This document shows, piece after piece, positions 8,540 through 14,897 of a DNA stretch of 30,822 nt. A program made the translations under genes and the position numbers. The stretch lies in the IMG/VR virus record IMGVR_UViG_3300031857_000912, positions 1 to 30,822 of that record; one strand, given 5' to 3'. The stretch comes from a virus. The notes under the pieces are model-generated. The model made no database searches and was not told where the DNA came from. It saw only the letters and a program-made list of their open reading frames with translations. Position 1 is the first letter of the stretch; every line of letters begins with the position of its first letter.

Positions 8540-8581
8540 GAGGGGTTACAAGTTCCTAGAGGCTTGTAGCCCCTCTTTTTT
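8540..8581 (+). terminator. intrinsic terminator after the major capsid gene
   Basis: A 13-bp stem (8540-8552 with 8563-8575, one G-U pair) closes a 10-base loop and is followed by six T residues at 8576-8581. It lies 28 bases after the capsid stop codon. It would end or attenuate the head operon and set capsid mRNA apart from the downstream genes. Confidence 0.93.
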
Positions 8582-8592
8582 GGTGTTATACA

Positions 8593-8659
8593 GTCGTTCA
8601 TCGGGAAAATTTTTTGCTTATCAGACAGCCCCGACTGACGACATGCAGACTGATAAGCA
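8593..8659 (+). other. interleaved inverted repeats, possible RNA pseudoknot
   Basis: Two stems interleave. Stem A pairs 8593-8605 with 8630-8642: two 5-bp blocks (GTCGT with ACGAC, TCGGG with CCCGA) around a 3x3 mismatch. Stem B pairs 8615-8624 with 8650-8659 (TGCTTATCAG with CTGATAAGCA, perfect 10 bp). The 5' arm of B is in the loop of A, and the 3' arm of A is in the loop of B, which is H-type pseudoknot topology with linkers of 9, 5 and 7 bases. It ends 12 bases before the GAGG ribosome site of the next gene. The rest of the 8513-8683 gap holds only the terminator. I found no convincing sigma-70 promoter there. Confidence 0.45.
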
Positions 8660-8683
8660 CAACTCGCATGTGAGGTTTTGAAA

Positions 8684-8881
8684 ATGGCTACTACTACGTT
8701 TTCCGGCCCGGTTGTTTCGCAAAACGGTTTTCAGTCCGACACGCTCGTGATTGGCAGCACCGTGATGACTTCGGGCAGCGCCGTTTCTGGCACGGTTGGT
8801 GCGACCCAGTTGGGTTACATCCCGGTCAGCATTAACGGGACCACTAAGTACATCCCGCTGTACACCAGTCTGACTCTGTAA
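8684..8881 (+). CDS. small virion-type protein
   Basis: A 65-residue protein beginning MATTTFSGPVVSQNGFQSD, a start I associate with small proteins near phage capsid genes. It is Ser/Thr/Gly/Val-rich with alternating beta-strand character and no cysteine or membrane segment. ATG 8684 has GAGG at 8672-8675 eight bases upstream; the in-frame TTG at 8678 is a poorer start. It is the first gene after the capsid terminator and the candidate pseudoknot. Decoration or fibre attachment is possible, but no function is established. Confidence 0.75.
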   Translation: MATTTFSGPVVSQNGFQSDTLVIGSTVMTSGSAVSGTVGATQLGYIPVSINGTTKYIPLYTSLTL

Positions 8882-8890
8882 GATTTCGTT

Positions 8891-8906
8891 GGGGGCGTAA
8901 GCCCCC
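8891..8906 (+). terminator. short GC hairpin, possible attenuator
   Basis: GGGGGC at 8891-8896 pairs perfectly with GCCCCC at 8901-8906 around a GTAA tetraloop (GNRA class, unusually stable). It is followed by TTCATCC, not a true T-tract, so termination would be weak. It may instead protect an upstream 3' end. It sits in the 49-base gap between two small genes. Confidence 0.45.
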
Positions 8907-8930
8907 TTCATCCATTACAGGAGATTAGAC

Positions 8931-9218
8931 ATGACAATGCAAACAGATGTCCTATCGGCACATACTGAAGCAACTGGCACTTTGGTGATTGGACGGTACC
9001 GATTGAAAGGGTACCAAGGTTTAGCGGCGTTTAGCGGTGCCGGAGATGTTACTTTTCGGGATGGTGGAGCAACCGGCCCCATTCGACTTCGGTATAACAT
9101 TCCCGGAAATACTAACAACCCATATTCGACCCTTATTCCGGGCCAAGGAATTGTGTTCTATACAGACATCTATGTAGAACTTCCGACTAGCGCGACAATT
9201 ACGGTGTTTTATGGCTAA
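8931..9218 (+). CDS. small beta-rich virion-type protein
   Basis: A 95-residue protein with AGGAG at 8919-8923 before ATG 8931. Its body, LVIGRYRLKGYQGLAAFSG, then DVTFRDGGATGP and PTSATITVFYG, reads as a small beta sandwich of the kind found in virion surface proteins. No catalytic motif, membrane segment or signal is seen. Its end overlaps the ATG at 9211 of the next gene. Function unknown; a structural role is inferred from composition and position. Confidence 0.78.
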   Translation: MTMQTDVLSAHTEATGTLVIGRYRLKGYQGLAAFSGAGDVTFRDGGATGPIRLRYNIPGNTNNPYSTLIPGQGIVFYTDIYVELPTSATITVFYG

Positions 9219-9465
9219 GTCACCGGCTTGGCAACGTGCCGAAGGCAAGAATCCCAAAGGGGGTTTAAATGCCAAAGGCCGTGCTTCTTATAACCGGGCG
9301 AACCCCGGTAAGCCGGGACTCAAGGCTCCGCAGCCTGAAGGCGGACCTCGTAAGAAATCCTTCTGTGCCCGGATGTCGGGGATGAAGAAGAAACTCACGA
9401 GCGCCAAGACTGCGAACGATCCCAACAGTCGTATCAACAAGTCCTTACGTGCATGGAAGTGTTAA
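9211..9465 (+). CDS. basic conserved phage protein (DUF6321-like)
   Basis: An 84-residue, strongly basic protein. The blocks PAWQRAEGKNPKGGLNAKGR, RKKSFCARMSGMKKKLTS and ANDPNSRINKSLRAW match a widespread phage family that I recall as DUF6321; the number is from memory. The conserved Cys/Arg/Lys core suggests nucleic-acid binding, but no function is established. It starts eight bases before the end of the previous gene. It opens the cluster of small basic proteins that runs to about 12050. Confidence 0.85.
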   Translation: MAKSPAWQRAEGKNPKGGLNAKGRASYNRANPGKPGLKAPQPEGGPRKKSFCARMSGMKKKLTSAKTANDPNSRINKSLRAWKC

Positions 9466-9468
9466 GAC

Positions 9469-9711
9469 ATGGACATGCTTGTTTGGAACCTTGCGCTTAG
9501 TGGGGTCGTAGCCGTGATTGGGTACGTTATGAAAGAAAAGTCAGACGAATTAAAACGGCTGAATATTCTTCTTAACAAAACCCGTGAAGAAGTGGCTAGA
9601 GAGCACGTGACCCGTGCTGAAGTTCGTGCTGATGCCCAATTACTTCTCGATAGGCTTGATCGGTTGGAGCAGAAGATTGACAGGCTTGTGGAGCAGCATC
9701 GTGCCCAGTAA
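9469..9711 (+). CDS. single-pass membrane protein with coiled coil
   Basis: An 80-residue protein. One hydrophobic segment near the N-terminus (residues 4-20, VWNLALSGVVAVIGYVM) is followed by a charged heptad-like helix to the end (LLLDRLDRLEQKIDRLVEQ). An N-terminal anchor plus soluble coiled coil is the layout of inner-membrane spanins and some holin-associated proteins. It is not next to the lysozyme, so a spanin role is only a suggestion. The end overlaps the GTG start at 9701 of the next gene. Confidence 0.78.
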   Translation: MDMLVWNLALSGVVAVIGYVMKEKSDELKRLNILLNKTREEVAREHVTRAEVRADAQLLLDRLDRLEQKIDRLVEQHRAQ

Positions 9712-9850
9712 GTCCGGCAAACAGCATAGATTGATGGCCTTGGTCGCTAATGATCCGAAGGCGGCTAAGCGATTGGGTATCCCCGCAAAAGTGGGGAAAG
9801 AGTTCATGAAGGCCGACAAAGGCCGCAAATTTAGGAGCAAATCAAAATGA
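9701..9850 (+). CDS. small basic protein (DUF3008-like)
   Basis: A 49-residue protein starting at GTG 9701, with GGAG at 9690-9693 seven bases upstream. Longer in-frame starts would lie deep inside the previous gene and give an unnatural N-terminus. It begins PSKSGKQHRLMALVANDP and has RLGIPAKVGKEFMKADKG, a pattern that recurs in many phage and some bacterial small proteins (DUF3008-like, from memory). It is strongly basic, so nucleic-acid binding is plausible but unproven. Its stop overlaps the next ATG. Confidence 0.8.
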   Translation: MPSKSGKQHRLMALVANDPKAAKRLGIPAKVGKEFMKADKGRKFRSKSK

Positions 9851-10086
9851 GCAAAGGTCCAAAAACGCGTGGGTCATATGGCCCGACGAGTCCCCGTGGC
9901 ATATACAGCCGTTCGATGGCGGCTCCGGGCATGAGCCTTGATATGCCGGATAAGGTTGTTAAGAAGGCGAAGGGCGGTATGGCTAAGTCAGGCGGTTCTT
10001 ATCGAAAAGCCGCTGATGGCATTGCTCATAAGGGCAAGACCAAAGGCAAGATGATCAAAATGATGAAGGGCGGCTACTGTGGCTAG
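9847..10086 (+). CDS. small Lys/Gly-rich protein with basic tail motif
   Basis: A 79-residue protein, rich in Gly, Lys and Met and with little predicted structure. The first half has TRGSYGPTSPRGIYSRSM. The second half is basic, with KKAKGGMAKSGG and the tail motif ADGIAHKGKTKGKM, which recurs in the next gene as ADGIAKRGRTRGRYI. The ATG at 9847 overlaps the previous stop (ATGA). Its stop overlaps the GTG of the next gene. The function is unknown. The shared tail suggests a common partner or shared binding to DNA or to the capsid interior. Confidence 0.8.
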   Translation: MSKGPKTRGSYGPTSPRGIYSRSMAAPGMSLDMPDKVVKKAKGGMAKSGGSYRKAADGIAHKGKTKGKMIKMMKGGYCG

Positions 10087-10861
10087 CAAAAAGCTGAGTG
10101 AGATGACCGACGAGGAACGCTACGGCAAAGTCGGCGCGGAAATTCGTCGCCTTGATCCGGAAGCGTATAAAAACCGCCCACGATCAATGGAAGGTAATCT
10201 TAAACTGCTGAAAGAGTTGCGAGCCAAGGGCAAAGAAACTCCCGCTAGCGCAGCGCCTGCTACCCCTGCAGCACCAATTCCGAAAGGCCCAACCACTCGT
10301 GGTGGTCGCCGGGCGTCTGCAGGAGAGACGGAAGCGAGTAACCGCCGTATTGAAGATCAGATGATCGCCAAGCGGGCTACCGCAGCGATGGAGCGTAATC
10401 GTTCGGCGCTTCCGAGTGACCGGGCGACTAACTTCCGTACTCAGGCTGAAGAGACCGGTATGGACGCTGAGCAGCGTGCAGCCAAAGCGCGGGGCTACGC
10501 TAAAGACATCGCTATGACGGCGGGTGCAGCCAAGCTCGGTTCCGCTGCAGGTTCTGCTTACGGTCGTACGGCTGGGCAGTTCCGTAGAGCCGGTGACAAG
10601 ATATCGGAGATGGAGGGCAAGGTTCTTGCCCGCAAAGACATCCCGTCGTACTCGGAGCGTTATCGTGCGAGCGAGTCTGCAGCGGCTCGTCGTGCTTCAT
10701 CCCCGAGGCGTAAGCGTGAAGAGGCTGAGCGCATGTTGGACGAGAAATTGTCCTCTGACATGGCGGGCGGCTACAAGCGCGGTGGCAAGGTCAAATCTTC
10801 GGCTTCTAGCCGTGCTGACGGTATCGCTAAGCGGGGCAGAACCCGAGGACGGTACATCTGA
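10079..10861 (+). CDS. basic, Ala/Arg-rich phage protein with shared tail motif
   Basis: A 260-residue protein starting at GTG 10079, with AAGGGCGG a few bases upstream. An N-terminal helical section (KLSEMTDEERYGKVGAEIRR) is followed by an Ala/Pro linker (PASAAPATPAAPIP), a long Arg/Ala/Glu-rich helical region, and a basic C-terminus RGGKVKSSASSRADGIAKRG. It has no enzyme motif. The C-terminal ADGIA element is shared with the preceding gene. High positive charge and disorder suggest DNA association or packing inside the head, which is inference. Confidence 0.8.
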   Translation: MASKKLSEMTDEERYGKVGAEIRRLDPEAYKNRPRSMEGNLKLLKELRAKGKETPASAAPATPAAPIPKGPTTRGGRRASAGETEASNRRIEDQMIAKRATAAMERNRSALPSDRATNFRTQAEETGMDAEQRAAKARGYAKDIAMTAGAAKLGSAAGSAYGRTAGQFRRAGDKISEMEGKVLARKDIPSYSERYRASESAAARRASSPRRKREEAERMLDEKLSSDMAGGYKRGGKVKSSASSRADGIAKRGRTRGRYI

Positions 10862-11160
10862 TGATGGCGTGTCGCGGCATGGGCGTGATTGCCCCCAGTA
10901 AAGTTCCTAGGGCCAAGCGTCGTGGGGACAATAAGCCTGTTGAGGGCACTGGGGAGCCAATCCGCCACGCAAAAGGCGGCAAGGTGAAGAGCAAGGTCAA
11001 CGCGGCTGGCAACTACACTAAGCCGAGTATGCGGAAGAGTCTGTTTAATAGTATTAAGAATAGTGCGGTTCAGGGTACGGCAGCAGGCCAGTGGTCAGCG
11101 CGTAAGGCGCAGTTGTTAGCCAAGCGGTACAAGGAGAAGGGCGGTGGATACCGGGACTGA
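10861..11160 (+). CDS. conserved basic phage protein (GQWSARKAQ motif)
   Basis: A 99-residue basic protein. It begins at ATG 10861 or 10864 within the preceding TGATGATG, so it is coupled to the previous gene. The N-terminus is MACRGMGVI with a following basic stretch. The middle has AKGGKVKSKVNAAGNYTKPS and the end GQWSARKAQLLAKRYKEKGG, a C-terminal pattern common in small phage proteins. Its function is not known to me. The AKGG element links it to its neighbours. Confidence 0.82.
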   Translation: MMACRGMGVIAPSKVPRAKRRGDNKPVEGTGEPIRHAKGGKVKSKVNAAGNYTKPSMRKSLFNSIKNSAVQGTAAGQWSARKAQLLAKRYKEKGGGYRD

Positions 11161-11557
11161 CATCGAACTTTTTAAGGCGCAAGTTCAGGCTGAACTCAAT
11201 CGGCTTGAGGCTAAAGCGTCTGCTAAGACTGTTGCTGGTAAGGCTATCGGCAAGGACGGTCTAAAGTACATTACGGCCATCGTCGTAATTGGCGTCGTCT
11301 CTAGCCTCTTCTTGGATAACGACAAGATCGCTGCCGTGATGGGTTTGCTTGGCGCGTCTCTGACTGCTTTGATCTCCATGCTTAATGGCATTGCAGGCAC
11401 GGTGGAGAAGGAAGAGAAGCCTGAGTACGCGGTTATCAAGGAACTTATCGCCAAGTTGGATCGGCTGGATCGCAAAGAGATGCCGATGAGGGTTGATGTC
11501 GAGGGCGACCATGTGACCGTCACTAAGGGTGATGATGTGGTTAGGGCAAGCAAGTGA
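11144..11557 (+). CDS. two-pass membrane protein
   Basis: A 137-residue protein starting at GTG 11144, with AAGGAG at 11131-11136 seven bases upstream. It has an amphipathic N-terminal helix (ELFKAQVQAELNRLEAKASA), two hydrophobic segments at about residues 42-58 (YITAIVVIGVVSSLFL) and 63-88 (AAVMGLLGASLTALISML), and a charged C-terminal tail of about 50 residues. Two close membrane spans suit a holin or other inner-membrane factor, yet a better holin lies at 18409. It may help lysis control or superinfection exclusion. Function unproven. Confidence 0.8.
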   Translation: MDTGTDIELFKAQVQAELNRLEAKASAKTVAGKAIGKDGLKYITAIVVIGVVSSLFLDNDKIAAVMGLLGASLTALISMLNGIAGTVEKEEKPEYAVIKELIAKLDRLDRKEMPMRVDVEGDHVTVTKGDDVVRASK

Positions 11558-11811
11558 ACATGCAGAAGATTGTAGATATGTTGTTTCCGGTTCTTCTGGC
11601 CGCCGTTGGCTGGCTATTGGCCGAGATTGCATCATTCAACAATCGGCTGATTGCTATCGAGTCGAAGATTCCGATCCTCATTACCGAAGACGGCGTGCCG
11701 ACCGACAGCCCGTTGAGCGCCTCCAAGCGGCAGGAACTCAAGGACGATCTGATGGAAGACATCCATGACTTGCAGGTGCGGGTCAAGTTGATGGAAGAGC
11801 GCGGCAAATGA
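11554..11811 (+). CDS. single-pass membrane protein with coiled coil
   Basis: An 85-residue protein starting at GTG 11554 (AGGG eight bases upstream) inside the previous stop; ATG 11560 is an alternative. It has one N-terminal hydrophobic helix (LFPVLLAAVGWLLAEIA), a short beta-like linker (KIPILITEDGVPTDSP) and a charged C-terminal helix (DLQVRVKLMEER). This resembles small phage proteins with a membrane anchor and coiled coil, including spanin-like ones, but it is not assigned. It is coupled to the preceding membrane protein and to the following basic gene. Confidence 0.8.
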   Translation: MNMQKIVDMLFPVLLAAVGWLLAEIASFNNRLIAIESKIPILITEDGVPTDSPLSASKRQELKDDLMEDIHDLQVRVKLMEERGK

Positions 11812-12053
11812 AGTCCCCGCAGCAGTCCTTAAAGGCTTGGGGCGACCAGAAGTGGAGAACGAAGAGTGGTAAACGATCTTCTGACACGGGTGAAAGATAT
11901 CTTCCAGAAGCTGCGATCAAAAGTCTCAGCCCTGCTGAATACGCCCGAACCACAGCGGCCAAACGTCGCGGAAAGGCCCAAGGTAAGCAGTTCGTCGCGC
12001 AGCCGAAAGGTATCTCCGAAAAAACCCGTGCGTATCGTCAAAGGGGTAAGTAA
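11808..12053 (+). CDS. conserved small basic phage protein
   Basis: An 81-residue basic protein. SPQQSLKAWGDQKWRTKSGK, then SSDTGERYLPEAAIKSLSPA and a Lys/Arg-rich end (KGISEKTRAYRQRGK), match a family widespread in aquatic phage genomes. I recall it as a DUF and am not certain of the number. The Trp/Arg/Lys-rich N-terminal segment could bind nucleic acid. The ATG at 11808 overlaps the previous stop (ATGA). It is the last of the small basic cluster before the connector genes. Confidence 0.83.
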   Translation: MKSPQQSLKAWGDQKWRTKSGKRSSDTGERYLPEAAIKSLSPAEYARTTAAKRRGKAQGKQFVAQPKGISEKTRAYRQRGK

Positions 12054-12055
12054 AC

Positions 12056-12781
12056 GTGGTTGATAGAACATCAGCAACGACAGACTTTAACCTCGACCTC
12101 AATACGCTTATTGAAGAGGCTTTTGAACGTTGCGGTGCTGAACTGCGGACGGGATATGACTTTCGGACCGCCAAGCGCAGTCTTGCCCTTTTGTTGATGG
12201 ACTGGGCGAATCGGGGCATCAATCTCTGGACGCTGGAAGAAGGTCAGCAAATCCTGACTTATAACCAAGGTACGTATGATCTGCCGGTAGATACGGTTGA
12301 CCTGCTCGATCACGTGATCCGTACCGGGTCTGGCACGAACCAGCAGGACATCAACATCTCGCGCATTTCGTCCAGTACCTACCTGTCCATTCCGAACAAG
12401 AACGCGACGGGGCGTCCGATTCAGATCTGGATTAATCGCCGTACGGGTGCGACGAATGCGGCTGGTGTGGTGCAGTACCCCCAGTACACCGTGTGGCCGA
12501 AGCCGGATAACAGCACGACTTGGACGCTGGTCTACACGCGTTTGCGGCGGATGCTGGACCCCGGCGTGGGTTCTAACGGACAGGACGTTCCCTACCGGTT
12601 CCTCCCCTGCATGGTGGCAGGGTTGGCTTACATGCTGTCGATGAAGATCCCCGGAGCGGCGGAGCGTACGACCCTGCTGAAGGCGGAGTACAACGAGGCT
12701 TGGGATCTGGCGGCTGGGGAAGACCGCGAAAAGGCGGCGGTGCGGTTTGTCCCACGTGAGAGCTTCTTGGGTGGCTACTAA
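12056..12781 (+). CDS. probable head-tail connector/adaptor protein
   Basis: A 241-residue protein starting at GTG 12056, with AAGGGG nine bases upstream. The N-terminal part is helical (LNTLIEEAFERCGAELRTGY, then DFRTAKRSLALLLMDWANRG), and the remainder is mixed beta and helix with a YTVWPKPDNSTTWTLVYTRL section. The pattern recalls phage adaptor or head-completion proteins that dock on the portal. Its place upstream of the SU10-like adaptor at 13547 supports this. I cannot name the ring position. Confidence 0.72.
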   Translation: MVDRTSATTDFNLDLNTLIEEAFERCGAELRTGYDFRTAKRSLALLLMDWANRGINLWTLEEGQQILTYNQGTYDLPVDTVDLLDHVIRTGSGTNQQDINISRISSSTYLSIPNKNATGRPIQIWINRRTGATNAAGVVQYPQYTVWPKPDNSTTWTLVYTRLRRMLDPGVGSNGQDVPYRFLPCMVAGLAYMLSMKIPGAAERTTLLKAEYNEAWDLAAGEDREKAAVRFVPRESFLGGY

Positions 12782-13158
12782 TGCCGAACAGGTTTGCAAG
12801 TGGCAAGCACGCTATCGCTATGTGCGACCGGTGTGGCTTTCAGTACAAGCTGCGCCAGTTGAAGTCTATAGTGATCAAAACCAAGAACGTAAACATCTTG
12901 GTTTGTCCGGAGTGCTGGGAGCCGGATCAGCCGCAGTTATCACTTGGTTTATATCCCGTGGACGACCCGCAGGCTTTGCGGAATCCAAGGCCGGATACAA
13001 GCTACTTCGAGATTGGTAATGACGGTGCCAACGGTAGCCGTGAGATACAATGGGGCTGGAACCCCGTAGGCGGGGCAAGAGCCGACGACGCAGGATTAAC
13101 CCCTAATACTCTTGTAGGCCAAGGGCAGGTGGGGACGGTAACGGTCAGTACGACCTAG
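12781..13158 (+). CDS. conserved zinc-ribbon phage protein
   Basis: A 125-residue protein whose start overlaps the previous stop (TAATG). It has MPNRFASGKHAIAMCDRCGF, and later VCPECWEPDQPQLSLGLYPV, giving a CxxC...CxxC zinc ribbon (cysteines near residues 15, 18, 42 and 45). RNPRPDT follows the ribbon, and the C-terminus is Gly/Thr-rich and disordered. The same N-terminal arrangement recurs next to phage connector genes. It may be a minor virion or assembly protein; function unknown. Confidence 0.85.
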   Translation: MPNRFASGKHAIAMCDRCGFQYKLRQLKSIVIKTKNVNILVCPECWEPDQPQLSLGLYPVDDPQALRNPRPDTSYFEIGNDGANGSREIQWGWNPVGGARADDAGLTPNTLVGQGQVGTVTVSTT

Positions 13159-13167
13159 GAGATTAAG

Positions 13168-13353
13168 ATGAAAGACGGAATGCGTAAGGTTGCAAGAGAA
13201 GAAGTGCGAGCGCACGAGTCTCGTATGCACAAGGGCGTTAAGAAAATGCGTGCTGGCGGCAAGACCAACAGCGAGATGAAGAAGTACGGTCGTGGTATGG
13301 CGAAGGTGATGAACCAGCGCAGCCCGATGCGTGGCTCTTCTGGCCCGAGGTAA
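13168..13353 (+). CDS. small basic protein
   Basis: A 61-residue basic protein with TAGGAG shortly before ATG 13168. A helical N-terminus (MRKVAREEVRAHESRMHKG) is followed by RAGGKTNSEMKKYGRGMAKV and a flexible end. The GGKTN...GRGMAKV pattern is common in small phage proteins of unknown role. It lies between connector genes with close spacing, so it is part of the same transcript. Confidence 0.8.
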   Translation: MKDGMRKVAREEVRAHESRMHKGVKKMRAGGKTNSEMKKYGRGMAKVMNQRSPMRGSSGPR

Positions 13354-13358
13354 TTGCC

Positions 13359-13550
13359 ATGAAAGATATGGGCAAGATCAAGAAGAACACCGAATTAACG
13401 GGGCGTAATGGCTACCCGGAGACGGACGTGAACAAGGGCGTCACGCACATGAAGATGAAGGGTGCGGGGGCTGCTACGAAGGGCACGAAGTTCGTGTCAC
13501 AAATCAACCTTGAGAACAACTCCAAATACAGGTCTGGCTGGTCGCCGTGA
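13359..13550 (+). CDS. small hypothetical protein
   Basis: A 63-residue basic, Gly/Lys/Asn-rich protein. It has the block KGVTHMKMKGAGAATKGTKF and no recognised domain, membrane segment or cysteine. GAGG at 13347-13350 lies nine bases before ATG 13359. The stop overlaps the GTG of the adaptor gene at 13547. The GAGAATKG element resembles other small phage tail-module proteins. Function unknown. Confidence 0.75.
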   Translation: MKDMGKIKKNTELTGRNGYPETDVNKGVTHMKMKGAGAATKGTKFVSQINLENNSKYRSGWSP

Positions 13551-14185
13551 ACTACACGCAGCTTTCACAAGCAATTCAGGACTACTGTCAGTCCACGGAG
13601 GCTTCCTTCGTGGCAAACATCCCGAATTTTGTGCAGCTTGCAGAAGAGCGGATTTATAACTCCGTTCAGATCCCGGCTATTCGTAAGAATGTGACCGGTA
13701 CGATGACCAACACGTTCCCGTACTTCCAGTTGCCGTCAGACTGGCTTTCGACCTTTTCGTTGGCCGTGATTGACCCGGTGACTGGCGAGTACGAGTATCT
13801 GTTGAATAAAGATGTGAACTTCATCCGTGCGGCGTATCCGCCCCCAAACAGTACGGGCAAGCCCAAGTACTATGCAATTTGGGATGACAACACGATGATT
13901 CTGGGACCGACCCCGGACTTAGCGTATACGGCTGAACTTCATTACTATTACTACCCTGTATCCATCGTAAACTACGGCACTTCGTGGCTCGGAGATAACT
14001 TTGAGTCAGTCCTGCTTTATGGCTCGTTGCGCGAGGCGTACACCTACTTGAAGGGTGAGCAGGACATGATGACGTACTACGAACAGAAGTATCAGGAGGC
14101 GTTGGGTCTCTTGAAGCGCCTTGGCGATGGCTTGGATCGTCAGGATGCGTACCGTTCCGGACAAGTGAGAGTACAGGTCACATGA
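13547..14185 (+). CDS. head-tail adaptor protein (SU10-like)
   Basis: A 212-residue protein that should form the ring between portal and tail nozzle. It has the N-terminal YTQLSQAIQDYCQSTEASFV with NIPNFVQLAEERIYNSVQIP, a pattern I associate with the adaptor of podovirus SU10 and relatives, then a beta-rich middle (PYFQLPSDWL, VIDPVTGEYEYL) and a C-terminal helical section (SLREAYTYLKGEQDMMTYYE). The GTG start at 13547 overlaps the previous stop, with only a weak ribosome site, so coupled translation is likely. Length is normal for the group. Confidence 0.82.
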   Translation: MNYTQLSQAIQDYCQSTEASFVANIPNFVQLAEERIYNSVQIPAIRKNVTGTMTNTFPYFQLPSDWLSTFSLAVIDPVTGEYEYLLNKDVNFIRAAYPPPNSTGKPKYYAIWDDNTMILGPTPDLAYTAELHYYYYPVSIVNYGTSWLGDNFESVLLYGSLREAYTYLKGEQDMMTYYEQKYQEALGLLKRLGDGLDRQDAYRSGQVRVQVT

Positions 14186-14427
14186 GTTTTGTAGGTGGCG
14201 GAGAGATTGGTCAGGTTTTTGTTCAGACGACTGAACATCGGGGGCATACCCCGGAAGAGATTGCAGAGCGTGCAGTCAACAAAGTACTGCGGGCTCAGAA
14301 TGAGGTTGAGTTAAAACAGGTCCTGATAAAGTACCTGCAAGAAGCGCAGAATTCCGAACGGATGAATGCACGGCGTAAATTGATTGACAATGGTTTTAGT
14401 GACGCGGCGTCGCGTTTAGGAGACTGA
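14182..14427 (+). CDS. conserved small phage protein
   Basis: An 81-residue protein overlapping the adaptor stop (ATGA). It begins MSFVGGGEIGQVFVQTTEHR with RGHTPEEIAERAVNKVL, then a charged helix (VLIKYLQEAQNSERMNARRK). The MSFVGGGE...GHTPEE start is a recurring small phage protein of unknown role, recognised from memory. It sits between adaptor and fibre genes and may be a minor virion or assembly component. Confidence 0.82.
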   Translation: MSFVGGGEIGQVFVQTTEHRGHTPEEIAERAVNKVLRAQNEVELKQVLIKYLQEAQNSERMNARRKLIDNGFSDAASRLGD

Positions 14428-14428
14428 A

Positions 14429-14884
14429 ATGGCTATTACTCAGGCAATGGCGACTTCGTTCAAGGTTGAGATCCTTGACGGAATCCACAACTTTGGTACC
14501 GGCGTTATCCGCGCCTCGACGGCTGCGGATGTGTTTAAGCTGGCCCTGTTCACTTCTTCGGCTACGCTGAGCGCGGCTACGACTGCGTATAGCACCACGG
14601 ATGAAGTGTCTTCGTCTGGCACGAACTATCCCGCTGGTGGTTTGACGCTGACGATTTCGCAGGTGCCGACTTCGAGCAGCACGACGGCTTTCATCGACTT
14701 TGATGATCTGACGTTCCCGAGCGCCACGATTACGGCGAACGGTGCGCTGATCTACAACGCGACCCAAGGCAATAAGGCTGTTGCGGTACTGGCGTTCGGC
14801 GGTGACAAGACCTCGACTGCTGGTAACTTCACCATCCAATTCCCTGCCGCTGCTGCTTCGACGGCGATCCTCCGAATCGCTTAA
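14429..14884 (+). CDS. probable virion (tail/fibre-module) protein
   Basis: A 151-residue beta-rich protein. AITQAMATSFKVEILDGIHN, a VFKLALFTSSATLSA section, and GALIYNATQGNKAVAVLAFG with a C-terminal GNFTIQFPA match a widespread phage structural protein family found with fibre and connector genes. No enzyme motif. TTAGGAG at 14416-14422 precedes ATG 14429. It is likely an exposed virion component, but its exact place is not known. Confidence 0.83.
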   Translation: MAITQAMATSFKVEILDGIHNFGTGVIRASTAADVFKLALFTSSATLSAATTAYSTTDEVSSSGTNYPAGGLTLTISQVPTSSSTTAFIDFDDLTFPSATITANGALIYNATQGNKAVAVLAFGGDKTSTAGNFTIQFPAAAASTAILRIA

Positions 14885-14897
14885 TTAGGCAATAGCC

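Noticed and set aside
8582-8683. Possible sigma-70 promoter after the capsid terminator
   Set aside because: TTATAC at 8586-8591 resembles a -10 box, but no -35 at proper spacing was found.
11866-12063. 65-codon frame overlapping the small basic gene at 11808
   Set aside because: The 11808 frame matches a recurrent phage family, and this one has no ribosome site or recognisable composition.
12071-12799. 242-codon open frame on the - strand
   Set aside because: Antisense to a well-supported connector gene, with no start context and shadow composition.
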